Below, piece after piece: positions 1-6,767 of a stretch of 15,761 nt of DNA. The stretch lies in contig CAYMOU010000066.1 of NCBI GenBank assembly GCA_964392115.1, positions 1-15,761 of the forward strand. The letters are read 5' to 3'. Numbering within the stretch: position 1 is the stretch's first letter; each line of letters begins with the position of its first letter. The position numbers and the translations under genes were made by a program. Below the pieces are notes generated by a model, which was not told the origin of the DNA, searched no databases, and saw nothing but the letters and a program-made list of their open reading frames with translations. Source of the DNA: CAYXWM01 sp964392115. Lineage in GTDB: Bacteria; Bacillota; Clostridia; Lachnospirales; WRBF01.

Positions 1-271
1 TTTCTTTTCTGAAAGTACGCTCTATCCCTGCGGAGCTGACCTCTAAAATATAAGGTACGCTGATAGGGTCGGTTTCGTCCAAAATTTGTTCGATTTTTCT
101 GCTGACAAATTCACAGTCGTCTATGGTAACGCCTGTTTCTTTGTCGATATATATTCTCAAATACCGGTTTCGTCCCTCTTTAACAAATTCAACATCGTAA
201 AGCTCCAAGGAGCCTTCTTCCATAATGGGAACAAGGTATTCGCTTACGGTTTTAATAATGTTGCCGGACAT
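1..271 (-). CDS. rimP: Ribosome maturation factor RimP (N-terminal part, cut by window edge)
   Basis: The reverse strand reads from an ATG at 271 to the window edge with no stop, giving about 90 residues. It begins MSGNIIKTVSEYLVPIMEEG and contains the RimP-typical stretches LYDVEFVKEGRNRYLRIYID and YILEVSSAGIERTF; the last corresponds to the family's 'EVSSPGLDRPL' motif. RimP is a cytoplasmic protein that binds the 30S subunit and helps it mature. Full-length members have about 150 residues, so the C-terminal SH3-like domain lies outside the window. An AAAGGAA ribosome binding site precedes the ATG. In most bacteria rimP is followed by nusA and infB, and those are expected beyond position 1. 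The identification is confident despite the truncation. Confidence 0.9.
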   Translation of the reverse strand, partial: MSGNIIKTVSEYLVPIMEEGSLELYDVEFVKEGRNRYLRIYIDKETGVTIDDCEFVSRKIEQILDETDPISVPYILEVSSAGIERTFRKE

Positions 272-299
272 ATAATCATTCCTTTCAAGCTATGCCTGT

Positions 300-322
300 A
301 GCCGTTGTGCTAACCAACGGCT
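300..322 (-). promoter_or_regulatory. Perfect 8-bp hairpin in the rimP leader
   Basis: AGCCGTTG and CAACGGCT form a perfect stem around a 7-nt loop. It ends 28 nt upstream of the rimP ATG. No T-tract follows, so it is not a terminator. With the 397-416 hairpin it makes the rimP leader a two-hairpin structure that could act in attenuation, autoregulation or RNA stability; which of these is not shown. Confidence 0.4.
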
Positions 323-396
323 GTCAATCCGGCATGGAAAATATTCAGATTTTAGTACAGCCAGTAAACCGGTTTTGGTTCTAACACAAACAGAAA

Positions 397-416
397 GAGT
401 GGGTTAAAACCCACTC
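397..416 (-). terminator. Terminator-like hairpin in the rimP leader (possible attenuator)
   Basis: The arms GAGTGGG and CCCACTC form a 7-bp stem, extendable by A-T pairs, around a TTTTAA loop. On the minus strand it is followed by the T-rich run TTTCTGTTTGTGTT. It lies about 25-45 nt after the predicted rimP start site and well before the rimP ribosome binding site. No minus-strand gene ends just upstream, so it is more likely a leader attenuator or structural element than a terminator for another gene. Confidence 0.55.
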
Positions 417-445
417 CCGAAGACAACGCAATAATTAATGTTTTG

Positions 446-474
446 AGTATAGCATAGGTTTTTGCCAATTGCAA
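446..474 (-). promoter_or_regulatory. Sigma-A promoter of rimP
   Basis: On the minus strand, -35 TTGCAA (474-469) and -10 TATACT (451-446) are separated by exactly 17 bp. The start site would be near 439, giving a leader of about 170 nt before the rimP ATG. No other minus-strand gene lies close upstream, so this is the likely start of the rimP operon transcript. Confidence 0.75.
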
Positions 475-555
475 GCATTTTATTAAATAAACCTTAACCC
501 CGGGATAGGATAAAATCCCACAATCTTTTAGTTTTATGAGGAAAAACGGTGATTT

Positions 556-825
556 ATGCAACTGATTTATGTACTGATATTATGGAACCTTGTAACATTC
601 GTTCAGTTTGGTTTGGATAAATATTTGGCAATGAAAAGAAAAAGGCGTATCAGCGAAGCACGCTTGTTGCAGTTTGCTTTTTTGCTGGGCGGAGTGGGCA
701 GTTTTCTGGCAATGTACTCCTTTCGGCACAAAACAAAACACCTTAAATTCAAGATACTTATTCCGCTTGCGGCAGTACTTACGGTTTCCGTTTCTTATTT
801 TTATATTACGCAATTTATCGGTTAA
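556..825 (+). CDS. DUF1294 family small membrane protein
   Basis: This 89-residue protein has two or three hydrophobic segments: about residues 2-19, 38-54 and 66-85. Between them is the DUF1294 signature: the early DKYLAMKRKRRISEARLL, then LGGVGSFLAMYSFRHKTKHLKF, with the conserved GG-x-G-S/A and FRHKT-K motifs. Function is unknown in this family; the length is normal for single-domain members. The ATG at 556 has a GAGG 14 nt upstream, slightly far but the only plausible ribosome site. The gene is divergent from rimP and converges on the propeller gene, with a long terminator hairpin between them. I could not find a convincing promoter. The family call is confident, the role unknown. Confidence 0.85.
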   Translation: MQLIYVLILWNLVTFVQFGLDKYLAMKRKRRISEARLLQFAFLLGGVGSFLAMYSFRHKTKHLKFKILIPLAAVLTVSVSYFYITQFIG

Positions 826-862
826 CCTTTGTTTTGGTATAAAAGTTTATAATTACACAAAA

Positions 863-926
863 AGGGCATAGCCTTATGCAGATACCCGAAATTAAGTATT
901 TCCGGTATCTGTACAGGTTATGCCCT
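863..926. terminator. Long bidirectional terminator hairpin
   Basis: A 64-nt near-perfect inverted repeat: AGGGCATA pairs with TATGCCCT and the inner CAGATACC with GGTATCTG, continuing to a 5-nt loop near 893-897. It sits between converging genes. On the minus strand it is followed at once by TTTTTGTGT, and on the plus strand by a weaker T-rich run, so it probably ends both transcripts. Confidence 0.8.
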
Positions 927-992
927 AATTTGTTAATTTTGTGATTGCTACTTTACCCAGGAGCTATGCTTTAGTCAACTCTTGCCAAAAAA

Positions 993-2531
993 CTATTGAA
1001 TAAAATTCTTATATCCGATACCGGACATAAATTTAAGGATAGTCGGAGCATGTTCTTCGATAAGGCTGTATTTTTCAACCAGGATTTCTCCGGCCTTCCA
1101 TAAAGCTTCGTAACGATCATGGCGAAGACCGGAATCCGAACCGCAGAAATCACGGGCTCTGTAAACTTCACAGCCTTGGAAGGGATTTGCTGTGCCTAAA
1201 TACAATTGGTTGAATTCATCCACAAACAGTATTCTACCGCCGTAGTTGTGAGGATTATTCAAACCGTTCTTGAATACAGGATCGAAATTAATACCATCGT
1301 CGGAAACATACAAGTCAAATCCTATAGGATAACGTATTGCCCTGAGAATTTCCACCACGGCCATATAAATGTCGATTAATATGTCGGTTATTAAAACACC
1401 TATTAATTGGTACAAGGCTTCCCTGTTTGCCAATAAAGTGGTGAGTATAACTTCCATATTGCTTGAATCGTCAAATGTGCTTATAAACAACTTTCCTTTG
1501 TATTCTTGTATTTGCCAAGCATACACATTGAAAGGATTGCTGAAACCGGAACCAAGACCCGAAAGACTTTCTCTGTGATGGCAATGATGGTGATGGTGGT
1601 GATGTGAACCTCCTAAAGAAAAGAATGGTTTGCCGCCTACTACAAGTTCCCAATTATCACGCTTATCAATCCTTATAATGTCGCAACCCATAGGAATTAA
1701 CCAAGCCAAAGGTAATTGTTTGGTTCCACTTACATAAAGGTGGTTTTTAAACACGCCTATGCTAAGGGTATATTTGTTAGCCGGGTCGTTAAATCCATTG
1801 TCAACAATTAAGGTCCAGTCATTCATACGTGGCTCGTGACAGTTGGTTCTCCAAACGGCAGCACCTTCGGAGCTGCTTGTGGCTACATAAATCCGGTTAT
1901 TGAAAACCGCCATGTTGCTGATGGCACCTTTGGGGTTTCTGTCCGGGTCAAAATCCGGGTCGTTTACGTCAATAACAAGTTCCCAGGGATAAAACTCGGG
2001 GTCCGGGCTGCTATACAAATAAGGAATTTCACTTTGACTTGAATCATCAACAGTGGCTACATATAATTTTCCTTTAAAATTGATCATAGCCCTGGAGGAA
2101 GTACCTGCTAAATTATCATCCACCGGGAACCAATTTACGCCGTTGGTTGATTTCAATATACTAACGCTGCTGCCGAAGGTCGCCGCATACAAAGCAGGGC
2201 TGCCGCCAAAAGGAACATGATTAATCATATACCTAAAGCCGGTTATGCCGGAGCCGACCGGAGCCTTATAAACACGTTGCCAGTCTACTGCGCCGTCTTT
2301 TTCATATCGCCAAATTTCGGCACGGTTATCTATGGGATCGGGTTTGATTAAATCGGGAAGTTGGGTTCCCGGTTCAATTGCCTTAATAATATTTACAAGA
2401 ATGTTTCTTCCTGTACCTACATAGATAAAGTTGTCCAGTTCGGCCATAGACCATGCATAGTTATTTTGTCTTGCATTATTTAAATCTGTTCTATCAAACC
2501 CATTAATTGGAGTTAAATTTGTAAATTTCAA
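993..2531 (-). CDS. Beta-propeller-like protein with a natural polyhistidine tract
   Basis: A 512-residue protein with a TTG start, fixed by AAAGGAGGT 7 nt upstream. I see no signal peptide, so it is probably cytoplasmic. Repeats of the form 'f-x-g-x-l-Y-v-a-T ... DG-x-W' recur near residues 34-41, 113-135, 152-185, 208-230, 259-270, 343-356, 402-420 and 434-458. This resembles the blades of a kelch or sialidase-like seven- or eight-bladed propeller. Loop residues 310-319 are seven His, one Cys and two His, encoded by mixed CAT and CAC codons. Residues 362-400 are a hydrophobic, helix-like insertion that breaks the repeat pattern. The C-terminus (about 470-512) looks helical. I recognise no named family or catalytic motif. 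The His/Cys tract suggests metal binding, which is inference. It stands alone, with a long structured leader and its own terminator. Confidence 0.8.
   Translation of the reverse strand: MKFTNLTPINGFDRTDLNNARQNNYAWSMAELDNFIYVGTGRNILVNIIKAIEPGTQLPDLIKPDPIDNRAEIWRYEKDGAVDWQRVYKAPVGSGITGFRYMINHVPFGGSPALYAATFGSSVSILKSTNGVNWFPVDDNLAGTSSRAMINFKGKLYVATVDDSSQSEIPYLYSSPDPEFYPWELVIDVNDPDFDPDRNPKGAISNMAVFNNRIYVATSSSEGAAVWRTNCHEPRMNDWTLIVDNGFNDPANKYTLSIGVFKNHLYVSGTKQLPLAWLIPMGCDIIRIDKRDNWELVVGGKPFFSLGGSHHHHHHHCHHRESLSGLGSGFSNPFNVYAWQIQEYKGKLFISTFDDSSNMEVILTTLLANREALYQLIGVLITDILIDIYMAVVEILRAIRYPIGFDLYVSDDGINFDPVFKNGLNNPHNYGGRILFVDEFNQLYLGTANPFQGCEVYRARDFCGSDSGLRHDRYEALWKAGEILVEKYSLIEEHAPTILKFMSGIGYKNFIQ
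1575..1604 (-). other. His7-Cys-His2 tract (codons 310-319 of the propeller gene)
   Basis: Ten codons read seven His, Cys, His, His, flanked by GGS before and RES after. CAT and CAC codons are mixed and one is TGC, so this is not a simple trinucleotide slippage product. Such tracts occur in nickel, zinc and copper binding proteins; the metal here is unknown. Confidence 0.85.
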
Positions 2532-2537
2532 GAGATT

Positions 2538-2546
2538 ACCTCCTTT
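2538..2546 (-). promoter_or_regulatory. Strong ribosome binding site deciding the TTG start at 2531
   Basis: The minus strand reads AAAGGAGGT, an almost full match to the anti-SD sequence, 7 nt before the TTG codon. The nearest in-frame ATG lies well inside the protein (residue 29) and has no comparable site. Confidence 0.8.
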
Positions 2547-2586
2547 TTGATTGCACTTGTCCTATATTAAACGCCTAAAGTCATAG

Positions 2587-2611
2587 AAAAAAGTTAAGTA
2601 TGAACTTAAAC
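2587..2611 (-). terminator. AU-rich terminator-like hairpin in the propeller-gene leader
   Basis: On the minus strand TTAAGT and ACTTAA form a 6-bp stem with a TCAT loop, followed after one C by six T. It lies between the structured leader elements and the ribosome binding site, the usual position of an attenuator expression platform. The stem is short and AU-rich, so termination may be weak. Confidence 0.4.
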
Positions 2612-2618
2612 TAAACGG

Positions 2619-2692
2619 AACAGTAACAAAAGCTGTACTGCCAAAGGTTAGGATTACTTCTTACCGTTGCGAGCAAGGCTTTTGCTACTGTT
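2619..2692 (-). promoter_or_regulatory. Structured leader element with a 15-bp closing stem
   Basis: The arms at 2678-2692 and 2619-2633 form a 15-bp stem enclosing about 44 nt. On the plus strand the central pair is an A-C mismatch; in minus-strand RNA it becomes a G-U wobble, so the stem is complete only in that orientation. This makes it part of the 5' leader of the propeller gene. I could not match it to a known riboswitch, T-box or attenuator family. Confidence 0.5.
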
Positions 2693-2726
2693 TTATAAGA
2701 AATGTTTGATGGAGTTAAGGAATGAT

Positions 2727-2782
2727 TACCGGGTACACGGGAATCACTCTCGGTTAAGAACCGCCGGTACTTTTTTAACCGG
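2727..2782. repeat. Nested inverted repeats with two alternative pairings
   Basis: TACCGG (2727-2732) can pair with CCGGTA (2764-2769), enclosing a perfect CGGTT-AAG-AACCG hairpin (2751-2763). The same CCGGT (2764-2768) can instead pair with ACCGG (2778-2782) across a T-rich loop. The two pairings exclude each other. T-tracts follow both on the plus strand, while on the minus strand the element lies in the upstream leader of the propeller gene. The acting strand is therefore uncertain. Confidence 0.45.
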
Positions 2783-2852
2783 ACTTTTTGCGTTTATATA
2801 TAATATTCTTTAGGACAAACTATTGTGCTACATAAAACAGAAAGGGATAAAA

Positions 2853-2876
2853 AAGTAAAAAAGTAGTTTTTTACTT
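2853..2876. repeat. Perfect 10-bp inverted repeat, possible operator
   Basis: AAGTAAAAAA and TTTTTTACTT are exact inverted copies around GTAG. The right arm overlaps the -35 region of the candidate promoter of the reductase gene, as an operator would. A hairpin of only A-T pairs at the tips would be weak in RNA. Confidence 0.4.
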
Positions 2877-2902
2877 GAGCATAAAAACAAAGTATACATA
2901 AT
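2870..2902 (+). promoter_or_regulatory. Candidate promoter of the reductase gene
   Basis: Two overlapping solutions exist: TTTACT (2870-2875) with TATACA (2893-2898) at 17 bp, or TTGAGC (2875-2880) with CATAAT (2897-2902) at 16 bp. Each box matches consensus at about four of six positions. Either gives a leader of roughly 60 nt. Confidence 0.45.
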
Positions 2903-2970
2903 TAACCGCTTCTGCGACAAATTAACTGTAACGGCATCCAATAGATAATAGTATAAAAAGGAGAATTTAT

Positions 2971-3501
2971 ATGAGAAAAGTAATACTGTACATTGCCATA
3001 AGCCTAGACGGCTACATTGCAGACAGCACCGGCGGAGTTGCTTGGCTAAACGGTGACGGAAGTGACAGCGAAAACCCCGGAAGTTATCCGGAGTTTTACG
3101 AAACTATAGATACTGTGGTTTTGGGTTATAAAACCTATCATCAAATTGTTACCGATCTATCCCCGGGGAAATGGACTTATGAAGGCAAAAAAAGCTATGT
3201 AATTACCCATAATAATATGGAATCAAGTGACGAGATTACCTTTACACATAAAAATCTTGTAGATTTGATAAATGAACTAAAAAGAGAAAACGGCAAAGAT
3301 ATTTGGATTTGCGGCGGTGCTTCCATAGTAAATCAGCTTACTGACGTTAATATTATCGACAGGTATCACTTTACGGTTATCCCCACTATTTTAGGTAACG
3401 GAGTATCCCTTTTTCATACCCACGAATCGGAAATAAAGCTAAAGCTGTTATCTACCCAAAGTTATAACGGTATGGTTGACTTGGTTTATGAACGAAGATA
3501 A
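2971..3501 (+). CDS. RibD C-terminal/dihydrofolate reductase-like family protein
   Basis: A 176-residue protein starting MRKVILYIAISLDGYIAD, the standard opening of the RibD_C/YwjB/YyaP-type group with the DHFR fold. A conserved GYKTYHQI motif lies near residue 52. The NADPH-binding region IWICGGASIVNQL near 111 is followed by the VIPTILGNGVSLF motif. It is probably a cytoplasmic NADPH-dependent reductase; the substrate is not known for these stand-alone proteins, and true folate reduction should not be assumed. The ATG has AAAAAGGAG upstream at good spacing. It is monocistronic and converges on the blaR1-type gene. A long hairpin follows the stop. Confidence 0.85.
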   Translation: MRKVILYIAISLDGYIADSTGGVAWLNGDGSDSENPGSYPEFYETIDTVVLGYKTYHQIVTDLSPGKWTYEGKKSYVITHNNMESSDEITFTHKNLVDLINELKRENGKDIWICGGASIVNQLTDVNIIDRYHFTVIPTILGNGVSLFHTHESEIKLKLLSTQSYNGMVDLVYERR

Positions 3502-3512
3502 CAAGCAAACAG

Positions 3513-3566
3513 ATAAGGCAGTATTAGGGAATGGGTAAATATCACCGGTACCTAATACTGCCTTAT
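3513..3566. terminator. Bidirectional terminator hairpin
   Basis: ATAAGGCAGTATTAGG and its exact reverse complement form a 16-bp perfect stem around a 22-nt loop, between the converging reductase and blaR1-type genes. A second outer pair, AGCAAAC (3504-3510) with GTTTGCT (3581-3587), flanks it. T-tracts are weak on both sides, so processing or cruciform roles are also possible. Confidence 0.65.
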
Positions 3567-3604
3567 TAATGTAAAAGAAAGTTTGCTCAAGGTATAATAT
3601 ATTC

Positions 3605-6328
3605 TTACGTAAGCGGCACTAACGTTCCGTCAGAATTTCTCAGTTTAATGCCGGTTAAATTATTTTCCTTGAGGAGCGTTTTCATATTTTCTAACATAAG
3701 TGAATTTACGTTATCAGGATGAAGTTTGATTAATTTATCAGCCAGACCCGGAATTTCTTTACCCGAAACAGGCATGGTGCAAAATTCTTTTATGGACTTT
3801 CCGTAAAGACTGCCGTCCATAGTCGGTTCATATTTTTCAAGCTCATAGGCTCCGGAAGCTGTCTTCTTGTATGTTATGGCTGTAGGTCTTAAAGAACCGC
3901 TGTAATGCTCAACCTCGTTGCCCAAAAGTATGTTTGCTGAAGCAAAGGTAAATGAGAATACTTTAACCATATCACCTTCTTCATAAGTATCCAAAATATA
4001 AGGTGCAATAATCAAAAAGCTGTTGCCCTTGTATTTATAATTTTGATACTTTTCGGTTTCGGTTTCGTATACTTCGGATAAAAGCTTATCTTCGCCGGAA
4101 TATTTAAAGTCGGGCAAGGGAGTTGCTTGCAAGTTTTCCAAAGTCCAAGTAAGTGCTTGTAAAACCTTAGATTTCAAAAATTCGTCATTATTTTGGTGGT
4201 TCTTTTGTGTATTTAAGGCATACTTTTTAAACTCATCATACCAACCCTGCCCAGTATCATAGGTAAAGTTCATATCTCCGCTATACTTATCACGGCTTAA
4301 TATTTCTTTGCATATCTCGGCAATAATATTACCCTTTAACCCTACTTGGTCACCCTTCTCGAATTGGGTAAAGCTGTAGATAAGCATATCGTAATCTAAA
4401 GCCACAAGCTCGTTATACTCTTTTTGATGGGCATTAATATAAGTGTAAACAACGGAAACTCCTCCGGGACCGGACATAATAATGTCAAGGTTTTTCTCTA
4501 TAAAACGGGTTATAGAATCATCACCTGTTGAGTTATCCGTGCCATCTTCATTCATGGAATTAAAGTCGGTGTTCATAAGTTTCAATATAAATTGTACAAA
4601 ACCGGCTTCGTCTTTTGCATATACTCCCACATCTTCTTTTAAGAAGCTTTCAATTTCCGTTCTGTGAAAGGTCTTTTCTACAGTGCTTTTTTTCTTCTCG
4701 GAAGTAATTCTGAATTGTACATAGCTCAAGTTATCAACAAGGCTGAACAAAACAGCGGCACTTTTTTCAAAGGAAGAATCGGGCTTATTAAATATGTTTT
4801 CAGTTGCTTCGCTTGTTATATAATCAACAGCCAAACCATAGGGTTCTTCGATTGTAAATAACTCTATTCCGTTTCCCTTAAGATCGGGTAAACTTCCGGT
4901 AAGCGGTAAATTCCCTACAATTCCGCCGACTTTTGAGGCAGCGCCTACATAGGCGGTTTTAAATTCATAAAGCTTGCGTGCCATTTGCTTAATTTTGTCG
5001 TTTTTAGCGTCTACTCTTTCCCAAAAACCTTCCGGTAAAGGTTCATTGCCTTTCCGGTAGCCTTGAAAGCTTTGTTTTAGCCAATCTTTAGAAGGGCTAT
5101 AACAGTTGTTGTCTATATACAAAAAGTTGCCACCGGCGTTTATATATTCGTGAATTACACCGTCTGTTGTTGTAATATAAAAATATATGCTTTCACCCGG
5201 GATTTCCGGCGGGTCATTTACCGGTATACCGCTACTGCCGGTAATCAAGCTTACAATATTTGCAAATTCTTCTTTGGAAAAGTTTTTGTACTGCTCATTT
5301 GTGTTTGCCGGGACAACCACCATTTCAATGGACGTAACATCCGCTACCGATAAATTTTTTGCCCAAGTAAAAGGGTCGTTTGTCTTGTTTTCGGATGCAT
5401 AGCTTGTAAAAAACAGTAGGCTTAAAACACAAACCGTTATGAATGCACCTATACTAATCCAAAGTGCCGGCTTTTTATAATTCAGTACATTCTTAATTCT
5501 TCCCTTAACCCCGGTTTCGCTGAAAGCAAGCGGGCTTAATAAACCGCTGCCTTTAACGGAAAGGGACAGCAGAGAATTTGCATATACCCCTCTTATATCG
5601 CCGGAGCATTGCTTCATTACGCTTTCATCCGCAGAAAGCTCCATATCCCGGGACATTAGTATATAAGAAAGCCAAACTATAGGATTAAACCAATGTATAA
5701 CCACAATTAAAAATGCAAGAGGTTTTATGATATAATCTAGGCGTTTTATATGGGTTTGTTCGTGTTTTAGGATATACTCAAGTTCGTTTCCCGAAAGCCC
5801 TATGGGAATGTATATTTTCGGGCGAATAAAACCCAGAACAAACGGCGTCTTAATCAAATCGGTTTCATATACCTTATCCCTCACCTTAATGGCGGTTTTT
5901 ACTTTGCTGCGTATGCGAAAATAGCTGATTGCCGCATAAATCAGCAATGCCGCCATACCCATAAGCCAAATATAAGTACCCACCGAAAGTATTATTTGCA
6001 TAGGATTAATACTTTCTCCTATTTTGACCGGCGGTAGGGATTTAAGCGAGCTATTTACTGCACTGTCTATTACCGCAACTCCGCTGTGTATAGCCGGATT
6101 TTTGGAATACACTATACTTTGGGGTATGGTATGTTGTACAACAGGGCTAAAACTTACGGGTGTTTTAATGGTCAAAGGGCAAACAAGCCTAAGGAAAACA
6201 ACAGCCCACAGGGCATATGAGTAAAGCTTGGGCATCTTTTTTAAGGCAAGTCGTATAAGCATTACAGCAACCGCAATAAAACCGGCTGTAAGACTAAAGT
6301 TCAACACTTCTATGAAAACTTCACTCAT
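3605..6328 (-). CDS. BlaR1/MecR1-type M56 membrane metallopeptidase sensor
   Basis: A 907-residue protein, longer than classical BlaR1 (about 600). Transmembrane segments lie near residues 7-28, 36-55, 111-135, 200-222 and 288-309. The M56 zinc protease core includes FVLGFIRPKIYIP (163-175) and HEQTH (189-193, the HExxH zinc motif), then MELSADE (229-235) supplying the likely third ligand. After the last membrane segment an extracellular part of about 600 residues follows. Its middle (about 454-585, from YVGAASKVGGIVGNLP) resembles DUF4825; the C-terminal 300 residues look like a domain seen in other M56 sensors. I see no penicillin-binding SxxK/KTG pattern in the sensor, so a beta-lactam ligand is not supported. 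The ATG overlaps the blaI stop (ATGA), with GAGGAGG upstream, so the two are translationally coupled. Expected role: sense an envelope signal and trigger loss of the BlaI-type repressor. Confidence 0.88.
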   Translation of the reverse strand: MSEVFIEVLNFSLTAGFIAVAVMLIRLALKKMPKLYSYALWAVVFLRLVCPLTIKTPVSFSPVVQHTIPQSIVYSKNPAIHSGVAVIDSAVNSSLKSLPPVKIGESINPMQIILSVGTYIWLMGMAALLIYAAISYFRIRSKVKTAIKVRDKVYETDLIKTPFVLGFIRPKIYIPIGLSGNELEYILKHEQTHIKRLDYIIKPLAFLIVVIHWFNPIVWLSYILMSRDMELSADESVMKQCSGDIRGVYANSLLSLSVKGSGLLSPLAFSETGVKGRIKNVLNYKKPALWISIGAFITVCVLSLLFFTSYASENKTNDPFTWAKNLSVADVTSIEMVVVPANTNEQYKNFSKEEFANIVSLITGSSGIPVNDPPEIPGESIYFYITTTDGVIHEYINAGGNFLYIDNNCYSPSKDWLKQSFQGYRKGNEPLPEGFWERVDAKNDKIKQMARKLYEFKTAYVGAASKVGGIVGNLPLTGSLPDLKGNGIELFTIEEPYGLAVDYITSEATENIFNKPDSSFEKSAAVLFSLVDNLSYVQFRITSEKKKSTVEKTFHRTEIESFLKEDVGVYAKDEAGFVQFILKLMNTDFNSMNEDGTDNSTGDDSITRFIEKNLDIIMSGPGGVSVVYTYINAHQKEYNELVALDYDMLIYSFTQFEKGDQVGLKGNIIAEICKEILSRDKYSGDMNFTYDTGQGWYDEFKKYALNTQKNHQNNDEFLKSKVLQALTWTLENLQATPLPDFKYSGEDKLLSEVYETETEKYQNYKYKGNSFLIIAPYILDTYEEGDMVKVFSFTFASANILLGNEVEHYSGSLRPTAITYKKTASGAYELEKYEPTMDGSLYGKSIKEFCTMPVSGKEIPGLADKLIKLHPDNVNSLMLENMKTLLKENNLTGIKLRNSDGTLVPLT

Positions 6329-6693
6329 TCGGTTGCCTCCTCTATCATTTTCTTTATCCTTTCGGCTTCGTCTTTGGTTATGGTCTTGCCGGACAAAAAT
6401 GCTGTAATAAATGAAGGCAAAGAGTTGTTAAAGGTCTTTTCCATAATTTGTTCGCTTTCAAATTTTTGCACCTGTTCACGCTTGATAAGTGCAACTACCG
6501 TAGCATTTTCGTTTTTCAATATGCCACGCTCTGAAAGTCTTTTTATCATAGAATATGTGGTTGATTTTTTCCACGAAAATTCATTACTGCAAAGCTTTAC
6601 AAGCTCCGTGGAATTTATAGGTTCATGACCCCAAATCAAGCATAAAAAGCGGTATTCGGCATCGAATAATTTAAAACTGTCCGTAGTATTCAT
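6325..6693 (-). CDS. BlaI/MecI/CopY-family repressor
   Basis: A 122-residue protein with an N-terminal winged helix (about residues 9-75, AEYRFLCLIWGHEPINSTEL then WKKSTTYSMIKRLSERGIL, the recognition region) and a C-terminal dimerisation helix region. Length is typical. In staphylococcal BlaI inactivation involves cleavage at an Asn-Phe bond; the aligned position here reads ITA-FLSG (Ala98-Phe99), so the Phe is kept and the Asn is not. GGAGGTG precedes the ATG. It is first in a two-gene unit with the M56 sensor and is preceded by two palindromic operators, so autorepression is likely. No beta-lactamase or PBP gene lies next to it. The controlled genes beyond its own operon are unknown. Confidence 0.9.
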   Translation of the reverse strand: MNTTDSFKLFDAEYRFLCLIWGHEPINSTELVKLCSNEFSWKKSTTYSMIKRLSERGILKNENATVVALIKREQVQKFESEQIMEKTFNNSLPSFITAFLSGKTITKDEAERIKKMIEEATE

Positions 6694-6707
6694 GTTTCAC
6701 CTCCGAA

Positions 6708-6725
6708 GGTCTAATGAGTTCGACC
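6708..6725. promoter_or_regulatory. Downstream operator of blaI (imperfect palindrome)
   Basis: GGTCTAATGAGTTCGACC is a palindrome apart from two inner positions and the centre. It lies between the predicted start site and the blaI ribosome binding site. It shares the half-site GAAGGTCTAATG with the other operator, in opposite orientation. Confidence 0.6.
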
Positions 6726-6735
6726 GGTTAAATAT

Positions 6736-6764
6736 AGTCTAACGCATTAGACCTTCTTTGTCAA
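6736..6764 (-). promoter_or_regulatory. Sigma-A promoter of blaI-blaR1
   Basis: On the minus strand a perfect -35 TTGACA (6764-6759) and -10 TAGACT (6741-6736) are 17 bp apart. The -35 box begins 4 bp after the amt stop codon, and I see no terminator between amt and blaI. Read-through from amt is therefore possible. Confidence 0.8.
6737..6752. promoter_or_regulatory. Upstream operator of blaI overlapping the promoter
   Basis: GTCTAA-CGCA-TTAGAC is a perfect 6-bp inverted repeat with a 4-bp centre. It covers the -10 box and part of the spacer, so a bound repressor would block RNA polymerase. With the 6708-6725 site it forms the two-operator layout common for BlaI-type autoregulation. Confidence 0.7.
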
Positions 6765-6767
6765 GGC

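Larger units (their letters stand above)
2532..2970. other. 439-bp divergent intergenic region
   Basis: This gap separates the minus-strand propeller gene from the plus-strand reductase gene. From left to right it holds the propeller ribosome site, an AU-rich hairpin with a T-tract, a 15-bp stem element, nested GC-rich repeats, a very AT-rich stretch around 2795-2812 (TATATATAA) that could hold the propeller promoter, a perfect 10-bp palindrome at 2853-2876, and a candidate reductase promoter. I see no coding potential. Confidence 0.6.

Noticed and set aside
1575..1604. Engineered His tag or sequencing artefact
   Set aside because: The tract is internal, interrupted by Cys, encoded by mixed codons, and lies in a native gene context with no cloning sequences around it.
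2727..2782. Known riboswitch (TPP, THF, ZTP, guanidine, preQ1) or T-box
   Set aside because: I compared the visible conserved cores by memory and none of the required motifs is present, so no class name is given.
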